Shown here piece by piece: positions 10,198-23,190 of a stretch of DNA of 64,000 nucleotides. Position numbers and translations under genes: made by a program. The notes under the pieces are model-generated. The model worked only from the letters and a program-made list of their open reading frames with translations, had not been told where the DNA came from and did not search any database. Position 1 is the first letter of the stretch; every line of letters begins with the position of its first letter. The stretch is from Ceriagrion tenellum (Eukaryota; Arthropoda; Insecta; Odonata; Coenagrionidae), in the NCBI GenBank assembly GCA_963169105.1, contig OY720634.1:149799584-149863583 (forward strand), read 5' to 3'.

Positions 10198-12347
10198 GGT
10201 AACTGACGTAGCATTTACAAACATTCTCTAAAATATAAATTTTCTTTTATCCTTAAAATACTGGAGTTACACAAATGAATGAGGAGATTGACTAAGAGGG
10301 TAGTAATATTTTGATCAAATCGATCATATTGAAAAAGGCCTGTGCTTAGTACACAGTTGAGTCATCACGGTAACTGACGTAACATAAAAAAGACATCTAT
10401 GTAATACCATTATGAATAAAGTAAATATTCTCTGAATTTATTCGCAATATTATTACCGTATCTGAAACATAGGTAGCATTCATTAACAATATTATTAAGA
10501 AAGAACTGAAACAATACTTATACTACTACTTTCCAACCTAAGCAGTGACGTAAATAAATAGTAACTGACGTAACAGCCATGGGTAACTTACGTAACAGCC
10601 ATGGGTAACTGACGGGAATGGGTAACTCTGTGAGCCATTTATATATTACATATTACATAATATTGATAAAACATTTGAAAAAAATCATTCTGTGAACCTT
10701 GTATTTACTATTTACTTAATATTCTGCTCCTTTCTGTTGTAGTCTAGGAGGATAAATCTGGAAAAAGGAGAAGGAATTTAACAAACCTTGTTAAAAAGAG
10801 ATTAAATGACTTGACTTCCACAGATTTATCGTCCAACTTTCTTACAAAATGTATCTTGCGTGTCTGTGGAATTCCTTTTGGAGGCATAGTTTTCATTTTT
10901 ATTTCATCATCTTCCAATCTGCCTCCATATGCATAGCCGACAGGTACAGAATCTTGATGTTTGAGCAAGCGACTTTTACCTTCATCTGCATTTTCCTTCG
11001 CTGTGTTGATTACCACTTGTCCCAGTAGGACCCCAATCCATACAAACCTCTTAACTGTCCCACCGAGTCTATCTACGGGTCCATTTCCATGAGCTGGTCT
11101 TGCTTTTTTACTGTTGTGGTCGCAAGTGATTTTTTCGCCAGGTCGCGACTTTTGATAACCAATCTTCACGTCAGGGTTAAAACCCTTAAACTGACGATGT
11201 GCCTGTATAAGTGCCACAGTTAAAATTTGCTTCACTCTTTGTATCTTTTCATCAGTTCCCAGAGTGTCAAAATATTTTCTGTCCGGCAGCTGACGAGAAA
11301 TAAAATCACTAATAAAACACACTCGCAGACTTTTTGTACCGTTTTTTTTCGGCAACGATGAAGAATGTGTGTTCAAGATTTTGTTTTGGGAAGTCATAAA
11401 ACCAACATTTGTTGCTAATGTTTGAACAACTGCCTGTTTTTTCTGTGAGCTTGGAGGGAGAGACCGCTGGGACTCGATACAGACTCTCCCAATGCTTAAA
11501 CTGAACCAAATTGTTTTGAAGTTTCCCATGCTAAGTTAGTGTCAATGTTGTTTTAGCTGTTTTCATTGCACAACACATCCGCATTCTTTATTTGCTTTGC
11601 TCTGATGCTTCGTTTTTCTTCTTTATTTCCTTCTTCTTTCTACATGTTCTCCGCTGGTCATCATTATTTAATCTCATTTTTTGTCTTTCTATACCTGTCA
11701 TCTGTTTTCCATAGTCCCGCATTTTTCAGATGAAGATTTTGGACCCAATTTTTCTGCTTATTTACTTCATATGTTAAGTATTCACCAATAAAATTACTTT
11801 GGAGTTATACTACAGCTGTTACTACGTAATGGTAACAAATTGGTGCAATTGAACACATTACTATACAATATCTTATACTGTATTTAATATCTGATAATAT
11901 GATTAGTGTTTGAAATGCTAGTAAAATTCAAAATATCGATGGTGGACTCACTCATTTTCAATTGCATGTCAGCCCCCTTTAAGTTTATGGGTACCGTCAA
12001 AGCCCACTATTATCCTGCCGTCACGTAACAAACTTCCATTGCCTAAAGAGTCATTTCAGGCTTTTTTCAATACGGTACTTGTACTCAAAACGTTTTGTAT
12101 TCTACATGTAAAGATAGGCTGTCGTTATAATGGTAACTGACTTAACAAGAGGCTACGTTAAGTCAGTTACCAAAATTAAGTTACGTCAGTCACCACATAT
12201 CATTGAATATTAACTGAACATAGGTGAAATAAATATAATCAATAGATGTATCCAAGTGATTATTAGAACTTATAAAAAATTAAGCTTCCTATTACTGTTT
12301 ATTTTTAGTCATACCTAAATTTCATATGCTATTGGTAACTGACGTGT
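10198..12347. mobile_element. unclassified DNA-transposon-like unit with GGTAACTGACGTAAC subterminal repeats
   Basis: A 15-base motif, GGTAACTGACGTAAC, recurs at both ends of a roughly 2.15-kb unit. Left copies are at 10198, 10369, 10560, 10582, 10604 and a truncated one at 10621. Right copies are at 12132 and 12333, with reverse complements at 12157-12171 and 12180-12194. Some differ by one to four bases. Between them lies one 261-codon minus-strand frame. Multiple subterminal motif copies on both sides of an ORF are a hallmark of transposase-binding sites in several cut-and-paste DNA transposon superfamilies. I cannot name the superfamily and see no clean terminal inverted repeat or target duplication, so the outer limits are simply the outermost motif copies. 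Confidence 0.6.
10744..11529 (-). pseudogene. transposon-derived protein with a G-x-GPVD-x-LGGTVKR motif, internally deleted
   Basis: 261-codon minus-strand frame and the longest coherent translation in the window. The N-terminal half includes ISDFISRQLPDRKYF and, near residue 117, FNPDVKIGYQKSRPG. The C-terminal half has HGNGPVDRLGGTVKRFVWIG (about residue 146), then IPQTRKIHFVRKLDD and VEVKSFNLF. This order (a DVKIG-type segment, a GKGPxDGxGGTxKR-type motif, then a TRxIHxV segment) recalls an uncharacterised family of TE-associated proteins in insects and fish. From memory, the relatives have a long acidic catalytic-looking middle region between the first two segments; here they are almost adjacent, which implies a large internal deletion. 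A second minus frame (11309-11509) suggests a frameshift near the N-terminus. Function unknown; probably a dead or nonautonomous transposase relative. Confidence 0.6.
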
Positions 12348-15300
12348 CATTTTGCAATGCGTCAACAAGCATGGAGTGTATACAAGTAATGAAATAATTT
12401 TGGTCCAAATAAATTATTCCAAATTGTGAGTGACATAATCAGAATTCAAATTTGACGCCTTCAGTAGTCACAACAACAGCAGTTTTCAAGAACAGGGAGT
12501 TTTTTTCCAGGCGCAAGCTAAATGGCAGTATCTACCGGGCAGCCATTCTATTTTTTCGCTGCTGTATTTTATCAATAGGTGGTAGAAGTGAAGATAAATG
12601 TGTTTATATGCATAGTTGATGATGATTTATATTTAAAAATACCATTATCATTTTCTCATACAGAAATTCATATTTCACTATTCATGTCCTATTTTCTATG
12701 GAATTGCACCCATTAGCATTTTTACTTATTTCATTTAAAATTGAGGGTAATATAATTTTTCCACTTAAGTCGAAAATGTCAATTTAAACAATAGTATGCC
12801 TATCGTCGTGAGTTTAAGATGATTTAAAAAAAGATTCAGTACAACACAAGCTTTGGTGTCCTGCTGCGAGCCGCAGCATAAACTTGGAGGCCGCCAAATT
12901 TTATAGGCTTGCGCTCTATGTCCATTGTGTTTTAATACTTTTCTTTGTCGACCCAGACTGTTAAATCTTTGCACGCCTTCTGCTCTTTAATTTATTTTCC
13001 AGGATCTTTATTTCGCTGCGACTAAATCATTGAGAATTTTTAACTTGCTGTCCAGTAAATTTTCATAATATTTTTTCCCTTATCATTAATGGCCCCATTC
13101 ATATTTTTAATTTCTGTTTAATTTTATGTGTCATCATTTTTGTATTTCATAGATTACAGATGAATCTCAGACATTTTCTCTAAGTTATTTATAATAACTT
13201 AATAATAATTTCTCTATACTGTTAATAAGTTCTCTATATTGTTGACATTCCCCTTGTTTAACAGGCCAGCCCATGCCGGAATGACATACAGATTGACCAG
13301 CCCTCGTAAATTCGCCTATATTTATTGTCTGGCGTGGCACTGTACATTAGTATGGGAGGTAGACGTACCCGGATTCCAACTTTCCTGTTCATTGTGTATT
13401 ATGTGTATATTCTCGAAAATTTAGTTATTTTGCCAAGAGTTACCGAAAGGTATCCGATTGATCCTGCCCGGTCTTTGTGCTGCCCTTACACTCGCTGGCA
13501 CTATCAACTAGGCTTCGGTATTCTAGACCACGAGAAGGCCACGGCTTGTGATTTTGTAGTATTTATTTTTATCCGTCATTTCTCAGACCCATTACTTATT
13601 TCATACAATTCCTATTGAGCTAGTTCATCCCTTATCTTTACGTATCAATCTTTCCATCTAGATTTCTGCTTCATCTACGTAGAGAAAAATTTGTGCTCGC
13701 CAGTAGCTTTCGGGTGTTGGGAAGTCCGATTTATATATGTTAAGAAGAGAAAGATGCACTTTAAATGACAGCAGATAGATATATCGTTTGCTGACATTGG
13801 TGGTGGTATTAGGGGAACAAAAACAATTTACAATTCAGTATTTTATTGCATTTATTTCCCTTTACTCTATCACTCCATTAATGAAAAATAAAAAAAAGAT
13901 ATAATCAAGCGTCACTTATCAAATAATAAATTGTCATTGCTATGGCATTAATGAAAGAAAGAGGCGTTTGAGATAGAATCAATGAAAACTTTCCCCGGAC
14001 AACGAGGAGAGCGATTGAAGAATTGTCTTTAAAACCTCTTAAATCAGCACATAAAATCAGCACAGCTAATTCTAGATTAAGGAGGAATACATGACTGACA
14101 ATATAATCAATTGGAAATTGAATCGAAATTTTAAAGTGCACCTGGTAATATTGGGGACTAATGGAAGAATGTAAAATGTAAGAAACGGGTGATAATTTTC
14201 GTTCTGGGAACAATAAATAATGTGAATGGTGAATTATAGACTCTTTTCAAATGATATGCATAGTGAGGGACACAATTGAAAAAGGTGAGGAATCATCTGA
14301 GTTGAAACATTAAAAAAGTCCGAAACTTCGTATCCGAACCCTAGTCTCCTGACTTTTACCTAGAGCTGGAAGCAGCTGCTATTGTGTGTTTGTGATTTCA
14401 AAACAATGAAAGTGGTACATCATCATACAGAAGGAGTTAGGAAAGGAACGAAGTAAATCAGGGTGAAAAAAAATAGGTAACAATGCCATTAGAGGGGAAA
14501 TCATTTTTAAGTGAGCAGCTTATATACGCAGCCTGGAATTCGTAGATCCGATTTCAAATACATATCGAGGAAGGGGGTTTTACTTGGCATGTGTCTCTTA
14601 AATGAGTGATATTAATAAATACGAGTTTTTCTTAATTTTACCTACGATTACTATGCTTATATTCGTTTATTCCATGACATTAATTATAAAACTTTAAGCC
14701 ACCTCTTTTATCGTCTATCTGGCAGTTAAATGTAAGCATTCACATCTGTAGCCTTCGTTGAGGAAAACATTACGGTAATTTGCTAGGAAATGATGATAAT
14801 TCTATAGCATTGGAATGAAGCTTGGGGTTCGTCTTCATCCATTGATAATATTTATCAATATCGTAAATATTTCCAAATTTTTCATTTCGGCCCATTCATT
14901 TTAAGGATACAAATCACGCTTGAAGAATTTATCATGGAGTACTTTGAGGAATTGGTGCATTGTAATTGCTATATGTGATCGCAAAACTTTGATGAAGTTA
15001 TCAATTAAACGTGTCATTCATTACTTGTGATTCAGAATATTACATTAGAGCTCAATATAATGTTTATCGTTTTCATGCGTAGCTCGGAAACTCATCAATA
15101 ATACCCGAAAGCGTTAAAAGTGCAACATAAATGTTTTTATTTGGCCTTGAGCAATGTTTTATTAATTTAGTTGCCATGAAATTTAGAGTAATAATTTAAT
15201 AAGAGCATTTTAGTCTCGTTGCATCTCCATCGAATTTACCCGCCATCAAGTGAACTGTGGATCAGATCACAAGAGTTTTTGAGAGACGTTAAACGAGAGA

Positions 15301-15710
15301 GATACTCTGCCGAACAGATTGGGACAAAATTTCCCTCTAACCACGCACCATTGGAGTTTAAACCAAAAAGAATTGATAGAATAATATCTTGCGTTCACGT
15401 GGAATTCGCTCTTGCTCTTTCTCTTTAGCAATTTATTTTCCCAATTCCTTCCCTTTTTAGCGCTGGCGTCTTAACATTCCCCGCCACTTACCCCAGTCAC
15501 GAATGCCTGGGTTTACATTTAGACGCACATAAATGAGTGAATGGCAATTTAAGTACTCAACGAATGTTAACTTGACTTTATCATTACTCACACGCAAGGA
15601 CGAGAGACGCAATTTACAAGCCACTTGAATGATTTTCCGCCTGGTCGTTGAATGACTCAAGTTTCGGAAAAAAAACTCGGTCAATAACAATTGGATTGAT
15701 TCGAACTCGC
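12348..15710. other. no recognised feature
   Basis: AT-rich DNA. Small frames (up to about 100 codons) near 13.3-13.6 kb and 13.9-14.2 kb have no recognisable domains. Confidence 0.5.
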
Positions 15711-15714
15711 ACCT

Positions 15715-16000
15715 AATCCGATTGCATTCGATCCGTGGAGGCGAGCGAGAGGTCGTAATCCGCAACATCCGGGGTCCGAAAATGTAAGCGCTCTCGCAGT
15801 TCAGTGAACTCGGGAAGGCCGATGAAAGTAGAGATGTGAAGAGGCCACCCCTTTAGAGGACCAGTGGGCTCAGGAATGCTCTTCAACGCGTCGGAGGGGC
15901 GGAATTTGGGGGTTTGGGCGGTGGGGAAAGAGTGGAGGCCGGTGAATCGGCCGCAGGAGGGTTGACCATTAAGGGGAGTAGGAAGGAGGAAGTGAAGAAA
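15715..16000. other. GC-rich patch
   Basis: A CpG-containing stretch of about 285 bp between AT-rich flanks. Overlapping frames on both strands are open without recognisable content. It might be an unrecognised exon or a regulatory island. Confidence 0.3.
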
Positions 16001-19000
16001 CATCTCATCATCAGGGGTGGTTATCGTGGAGGCATATGGCTTCTTGTAGCGAGGGGTGCTGGGGAAGGAACATACTTGGATATAGTTCATTATTGCATGA
16101 GGGATTGCCAGGGAGGCTTACGCTGAAAGATGAAAGTTCACGAGACCTGCTTTCATAAACATATATGACAAAAAGGCTCCGAGCAAGGCTAAAATCTATG
16201 TCCCATGATAAACATTTTTCACAAAGATATTGATCAAAGGTGTTTGAGTGCCGTAAGACCGTCAAAAAGAGAATAAATAAAATTAAATCCGATCAAAATT
16301 CTCCAAGAAAATTGTGAGCGAACGAGATTTTATCAAACTGGGTATTGGTGCATCTAATTTGTTTTATCAAAGAATCAATCTTATTGAGGATAATTTCAAA
16401 TCGGCGCTGTCTCTTGCAAGCAATACGATTTTTAGTCCGCTAGCTTTCAGATCCAAAGTTAACACTTTGATATTCGGAATGAAGATCGATACTCCTTGCG
16501 GTTACATGGAAATGCGCGTTACGACAGCTACTTACAAATTTCACTATTGTTTATGATTTTTTTAAATATTTCATGGGTATCCGTTCTTTGTTAATTGCAT
16601 TCATATCACTTTGAAAAATCTGCTAATTTGGCAAATTGGTAAAAAAATCTCGACCATTGGACTTCTGTTTTAGGCACTCCGTTGATGGCGCAGCTGAGAG
16701 ATATTTTAGAAGAATCCAAGAAGGATTGTATTTTACAGTACGACAAATTCCCATAGTATCTGTTTCCCAGAAACTGTTTGTAATTTTGCCAACCATGCTA
16801 TGCCAATGAGCCTTTATGAAACTTAGCCATTATTTATTGACGCCTTTATAATGCACACAATAAAAATGTGGTGGCTCCTGGGTAGCCCTTAATAACGTAC
16901 TGAGGGAAATCCTACCCAATAATTTAACTGTTATATTTATTCTCGTGCATATGAGTATCTGAAATTTTGTGAGATCAGCTTACAGGCTAACCTATGGAGA
17001 GATAAAGGCCCATCCAAAGGGAAATTACAGAATGTAAATTATTTGTAAATAAATTTATTTATTTATTTATATTTATAATTTCCTCTTCTTTAATGGCGCA
17101 AAAATGAAATTCATGCTCACAATCGTCCGAGGTTTATTTATTAAGCCCGTGGTTCAAATTTGCAGTCAAATCCATTTGGAAAATATGCCTACAAATGCGA
17201 TGTTATTCGAAAGTTCCATCACATTGAAGAATATTTTTGTTTCCAACTTGAGCAGAATTCAAATCAAATAAATAAAAAGTGAATAAAGAATAAAAAAGAG
17301 GATCCGTAAAATGTTCAGCGCGACTCCGCGGAGATTATAACGGGAAGAATATGTGTGGGCAGCTTGGAGTGTGGTGCCCAAGAAAGGGAGCTTGTTTGTG
17401 TGGATATAAAACCCCCATAAGAGGTTGAGAATTGAAAAAGAGCCCCGGGGATAAAGTGAGCTCGGAACGTGAATTGAAATCAAATTTCCATTGATACTTC
17501 TGGTAGTGTATAAGTTTACTGCTGGCGATTCTTTTGTTACGCATTATTTAAATCTATGATCGAAGCGGAACCTTTTTGTGTGGTAGTTGCGGGTATTTTT
17601 GGGTTGTAAACTTGTTAGATACCTGATTTACAGTAAGAATTAAAATCTTTTCTCAGCAGTTTCTCATACTGAATGACAGGGACAGAGGAATAAACCGCAG
17701 TGACTGACTTGGCCTCTCATCTACTCTCCGGCGAAGTCTATAAACATCTGTTGGGAATTGGACGATTGTGTCGTATTGAATACATTTATTTCAAAAAATC
17801 AATCAGAAAAATAAAGCATCGTTTTAACAAATGATCATATACGATTTCAAGGCTATTCCTCAGTTTTGTGTGCCAACAGCTTAATTTATCCCTCAATATG
17901 ATCGTCGTTGCCCATATGTCATTTCTGTAGACGACGGAGAGGAAAAAATTAATGGTATCATTAAAATATCCCCCCTATGATCATATTGGTTAAGGTAGCC
18001 TAGTTCCACTCCCTGACTGGCGCCACCTGAAACATATATATCCAGACCCTATCCACATTAAGCAGTGGCCATCAATGCGCACTCCCGTTGGCACCATCCT
18101 TTTGCGGGGCGTTTAGTCATCGAAATATTTTAATTAATTAGTTTTTGGATGTTGTGGGCTTTATATGTAATGTTGTTTTTTCACTATAAACACATTCGGA
18201 TATGAACTAAGTTTAATAGAGGATGAATGCACTATTCATACATCAATGCACTCCATAATTCATAGGTGGATATTGTGCGCTATTTGCATTGCCCTAACAG
18301 ATTTGTGCAACTGTCGTCAGGTTCATCGAGGGTAAGTGTTATAATCGATGGTAATATATTTTCACGGTGGAAGTAGTATTATTATAATAGCTTAAATGGA
18401 TACGCTAATGTTTTCATTGGAAACCCTCTGACTATTTCTGACAATGTGCTACGTTCCGAGTTATATTTATGATTTCTGTTTTCCTTGATGCCAGCACGGC
18501 GAGTAAGCCTGAGGAATCTGTGTAAAAGATGGTTCATTCAGCAAACTATACAATGTAATATCCTTTGACTTGGAGAGAGGTCGCTGTCTACGAGGGATAG
18601 AACGAGATTCATCAACTTGATGAAATTGTCGGAATTGGTTTCTATGAGGTGAAAGTAGCACTCAAAGAAGCCAAAATGGGAGACTTGGCTGATTTAAGGC
18701 TAATGGAGAAGAAAATAGCATGCATTGTTCCGAAGGAATCTCAGTATTTGCGGAGAATAGAGATCAATGGGCATATTTGAACATAACCGGGTACTGTGCA
18801 ACGAGTAAATTATTAAAATAAAGTAACCAGAGAAAATGATTTTTCAAAGAAGAACAACGGGTATTGCGGTACAAAGACAAATACAATTCTTCTCTTTACT
18901 TGAGGCATGGGATATAAGAACTTCAATGGACGATAAGCGTGTAATAGTCGAAGCCAATAAAGCATTTGCGACAAAAACAGCTGCATTCAAAGAAAACAAA

Positions 19001-20640
19001 AATTATCAATAAGGAAGCAGTTTGAAATATAATGTGTACGTAGCTCTAGCTCTAGCTCGGGTCAAAGACGCGGACCATTTGAAGACGATTAGAGATCTTT
19101 GTATTGAAGGCAAATATTGAAGAAGTAATGGATGTATTAGGTAAAAATACGAGGAATTATACGAATGTCAGTGAAGAGAACCATATGGTACAAGCAAAGA
19201 AGGTAGAGATCCTGATGGGTAAATCTATTGCTGTGATGGTTTATGACCTCCTGTTTGATGTCTGAGTTTTGAGGTCCGATACACTCCTCGTGATTAGAGA
19301 TAACGAGGAAGGATTCTCTGGAGAGGAAGATTCCGTTGGATTGACTTCGTACATGACATTGGAGAGTTGTGGAATACTTGTAAGTGCAATAAGACTTTAA
19401 TGAATTTCAACTTTGTGGAGTAGACGGCATTCATTTATTAGAACAAACTGTGTTGAAAAAATATGAATAACCAACAGATATGTAAAAATATTAGCCAGTT
19501 TCTCATCATTTCCAAAGCTAGGAGATAGATTTACGTTGACAAATCCTATTGGCCAAATAATCTCAATTCAAAATAGTAATGCCCAATTTTTTGAGCCAGA
19601 CGTGTATTCTTACTGATTCGTCGAGAGATCGCAGTCTGGGAGTGATATACAGAAGACACCACTCCTAAACGAATTCCAAGCCCAAGAAAACGTTAACGCC
19701 TTTTAGTTGGAATCTGGTTGGGAACTGTGTCCTCCGGTAATGGAAAACCGAAATATTTTAAAATCCCCGTGAATTTTAAGTAGCCGCTCACCATTCTCGT
19801 TTGAATTGATTTGTAATTGAATAAAATTTTATCCGAACGGCAAGAAAAACTGGATTATCTCGTATCAAATTTATGCCAGCAAGGAAATGTTACATTTGTC
19901 GCGGGAAGGGGAAAGGGAACAAGGGCAGCGTCAACAGGTGCGCTCGGCAACTTACAAGTAGAACATGAACTCGTAAATTCGGGCACAGCAATCCTTGTAG
20001 GGCAAGGAAATCCTTGTAGAAGTGTCGCAGTATATGTTTTTAAACGGTGTGCGCTAACTCCCAGAATAACTGAATTTACATTTGGATTTAATGACACAGT
20101 AGATTGTTCAGTAATTAGCCATGACTTTTAATTGGGCGGTTGACATTAATTTTAAAGATAATATCCTTTTTTGGTAGTTTGACCGATATATCATTCCTCC
20201 AAGCATTCTATGGATTTGTTCTCATTTAAATAAAACATCTTTCCAAAGATACCAAATTGTCAGAAACTCAGGGCCCTAATCTTCGAGACATTTACAAAAA
20301 CATACCAGCTATTTGCCGTGGGGAATAGTACGGGTAAGCGCTTAAGAGACACGAGGATTTATAACACTTCAATCTTGTCTGAGCTGTGTGTATTTTATGT
20401 TTGCGTGGTGATTTAAAAAAATTTATTAACTACACACAGCAGTAAACTTTATAGGGTTGAAAAAACTGGACTGTGAAGGCATTTTCACTCTGTGGCGAGA
20501 AAAATAGTACCATTTGAGATTTAAATAAAAGTATTTATTTCACTGCGGCAAATTTCGATTGAGTAAAGCTATATTTTTACCTCCTTAATATTGCATTCAT
20601 TAATATTTACTTCATGCTTCTTATAACTGGTGAAATAAAA
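16001..20640. other. no recognised feature; AT-rich simple repeat at 17042-17078
   Basis: A low-complexity TTTA-type run lies at 17042-17078. Frames at 16314-16556 and 19817-20131 are open but match nothing known to me. Confidence 0.5.
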
Positions 20641-20649
20641 AGATATATT

Positions 20650-21251
20650 CTCTATTATGAATGGGGAAAAGTCTCGCTCAATCTACCTTGAATGGGCGAC
20701 TCAAGACGTTCGTCCCATTCCTGAAGCCCTTGCTTTACATTATGAGAGACGTAGCGATGCGGTCGCGTTTTCATCCGGATTATTTCCTCTTCTTGCCCCT
20801 CATATTCTCTCGAAAGTGACCGGGGAAAAGTGGCAATTTGGCAACACGTGCGCTGATTGACCACTCTTATTCAAGAGCGCCGACAAGAACCGTCCTCATC
20901 ACATCCCCTCTCCATCCTCCTGTGCCCCACCTCGCACTTTTCCCGCTCCTAACTTGGGTCTCAGAAGTTTGGCCCGTATCTCTTAGGTGGGAAGGACGGC
21001 TCGATTCGGAGGGGGGAAGGTGAAGGGGGAGGGAGGGAGGTGTAAGGGAGTAGATGGCGACGACCAGAGGTCCAGGGGACTTGTAGCGAGCAGCGAGGGA
21101 GCCAGTATAGGTACCGTTAGGGATCCAGGAAGCATTTTCACGGCCTTATAAAAATCTCCGTATCCGTCTGTGGGAGAAGGTCCTTCGCGGTTTCGGGATA
21201 CGTCCATAAAAAAAAGATGAGCATCGTCGCCCGTTTCCTCACTCTTCACTG

Positions 21252-21284
<33 letters not shown>

Positions 21285-21560
21285 AAGGGTTGCGTGGACG
21301 TAACTGAGTCGCTGAGGCGGCCACCGAACTGGTCTCTTCTCCCCCGTCCTCTCTTAGCTGGAGGAATGAGATGGTTGTCAGGAGCCTGGGGAGGGGGGGG
21401 AGCATATGGGGGGTATCGGGGGAGGATGAGAAAGGACAGACGGACGTGGGGGACGGGGGAAGGGCAGGCTCATTACATTCCTTCGGTTACTGCGAGGTTT
21501 TTCACGTTGAGCTGGCCGCCTGATGAGCCGGACAACACCCTTCGAGTTGCATAAAGAGGC
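20650..21560. other. GC-rich island with G-rich tracts
   Basis: GC-rich DNA with long G-runs on the plus strand at 21010-21045 and 21380-21460. These could form quadruplexes. A GT microsatellite sits inside. Overlapping open frames (20983-21405 on minus, 21255-21554 on plus) translate the repeats and are not credible proteins. Confidence 0.4.
21251..21284. repeat. GT dinucleotide microsatellite
   Basis: About 17 GT units with one GC interruption near the start. Confidence 0.95.
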
Positions 21561-22540
21561 CCGTCCAGGAAATACGATTTAAGTGGAGAAAGAGAGAACC
21601 AGTTCTTAAATACGCAAATGCACCCTTAACGTATTATTCATAGTCAGTGGGGTCGACTTCGCTGGCCACGTAATCGTGGCAACTACGACGATCCCGATTA
21701 TGAAAACGAGCATTTGCTATAGCATTGAGAGGAAGGAGAGCGATAGGAGTCTTGTACCTGCTGCTTTTGTGAGCACGGTTTTTTCGTTTTGGTGGTGAGT
21801 ACAAGTGCTTAAAGGAATGAGTTTAATTTTATAGAGATTATTTTTCTGAATCTCGACTTGGAGTTGTTTGCGCACGAGTCAGTGATGTCTTTTTTCAGTG
21901 TTGACTCACCAAAACTTCAATCAACTCTTTTCTCCAAAATAAAGAAATGCAGCCATTGAGAAGTAAATGTAACTATATGGTCGTCGGAAAACATCCTTCC
22001 AAAATCTAAAACTACTTACGAATTTATTATTTATTTTCGAAAGTCAAGTTTTATGGACTGCTTGGAATTAATAATAAACATTTGATTTTTTTTGAAATCA
22101 TAGCGCTGTTCCGATCGAAAACGCAATATATGTTAACATATGCCTTTATATTTTTTCAAAAAATAAGCGCTTGGAGTAGGATACTATAAATCTTTTTGGG
22201 ATTAGATTCCAATCAAATTTTTGTGTTCATAAACCAATTATTATGGTATACCATTAATAAAAACTATATCTTTAATGCCATAATTCAAAGCGTTTCAAAC
22301 TCAAAGCTGAGAGTAATAAAATTAAGCTTCGTAGTCATATCCTTTTCATAGTGGCGATGGGTATTCATCTACCATGTCTCATTAGTGATTCATGGATTGT
22401 TATTCCAGCGTCTTATCTACACAAACATCGAGACGCAGTAAGAGGAGGAATTCTTTGAATCCCATCATCATTATAATAAACGCTTTTCAGATCCTTGAGC
22501 TTCTAATAACATTGAATCAGCGGGCAGTCACACAACCATG
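21561..22540. other. no recognised feature
   Basis: AT-rich DNA with short frames only. Confidence 0.5.
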
Positions 22541-22544
22541 CCCC

Positions 22545-23190
22545 ATGAAATCTCCCTTGTTGCTAATTCTCCCCTCGCCGACTCGTCCGTCTCGCGTTTC
22601 GCTCTGGCTCGCTATCTTGCCAAGACGGCAGTGAAAGGCGCGTCGTGTGAATCCTTCTGCCGGGCGAGTTAATGAGAACGATATGTGCAGAAAGCGCAAA
22701 AGGGGCGTGGAAGGAGGGAAATTGATTCTTTTCTTCCTTGATTGCTTCGGCGTTGGGAGCATTTTTTTAAAAGTTCTTCTCGTCCTCTCCTCTTCACCCA
22801 TCTCCCTCTAAGTTCTCTCTCTCGCTACGTCACCCATCCTCCTTCGTCCCTCCTTCCTTCAAAGCTCCTCTTTTATGGGTTCGCATTTTTTTGGCCTCGG
22901 TTCCATTGAAACCCGTCTCCTTTCGTCTCCTTCGGTCGGAAGTTCGCTCTTTCAAAAAACACATTGAACTGGACACTTGCGGTCTGGGACGGTGTGGGAA
23001 TTTTCTGGAATTCTCATCTCGGGATCGATCAGCTTATTTTTTAGTTCCTTCTCATTCTCGCCACTCTGCTCCGTTTTACCACTCTGAAACGCAACTGTTC
23101 TTCGCTCAATCCCTTATCTCACCCATTGGCCCGATCCCTCTCAGCGCTGGGACCCGTGTTCCGGGCTCGAACCCCAACTAAAGAAAAGGT
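22545..23190. other. pyrimidine-rich GC patch; open frame 22891-23181 not recognised
   Basis: The plus strand is rich in C/T runs (22790-22870). The 96-codon frame at 22891-23181 has no recognisable domain. Strand-biased pyrimidine tracts can mark introns or promoter-proximal DNA, but no exon can be supported. Confidence 0.3.

Noticed and set aside
21255..21554. frame starting in Cys-Val repeats
   Set aside because: Translation of a GT microsatellite and G-runs.
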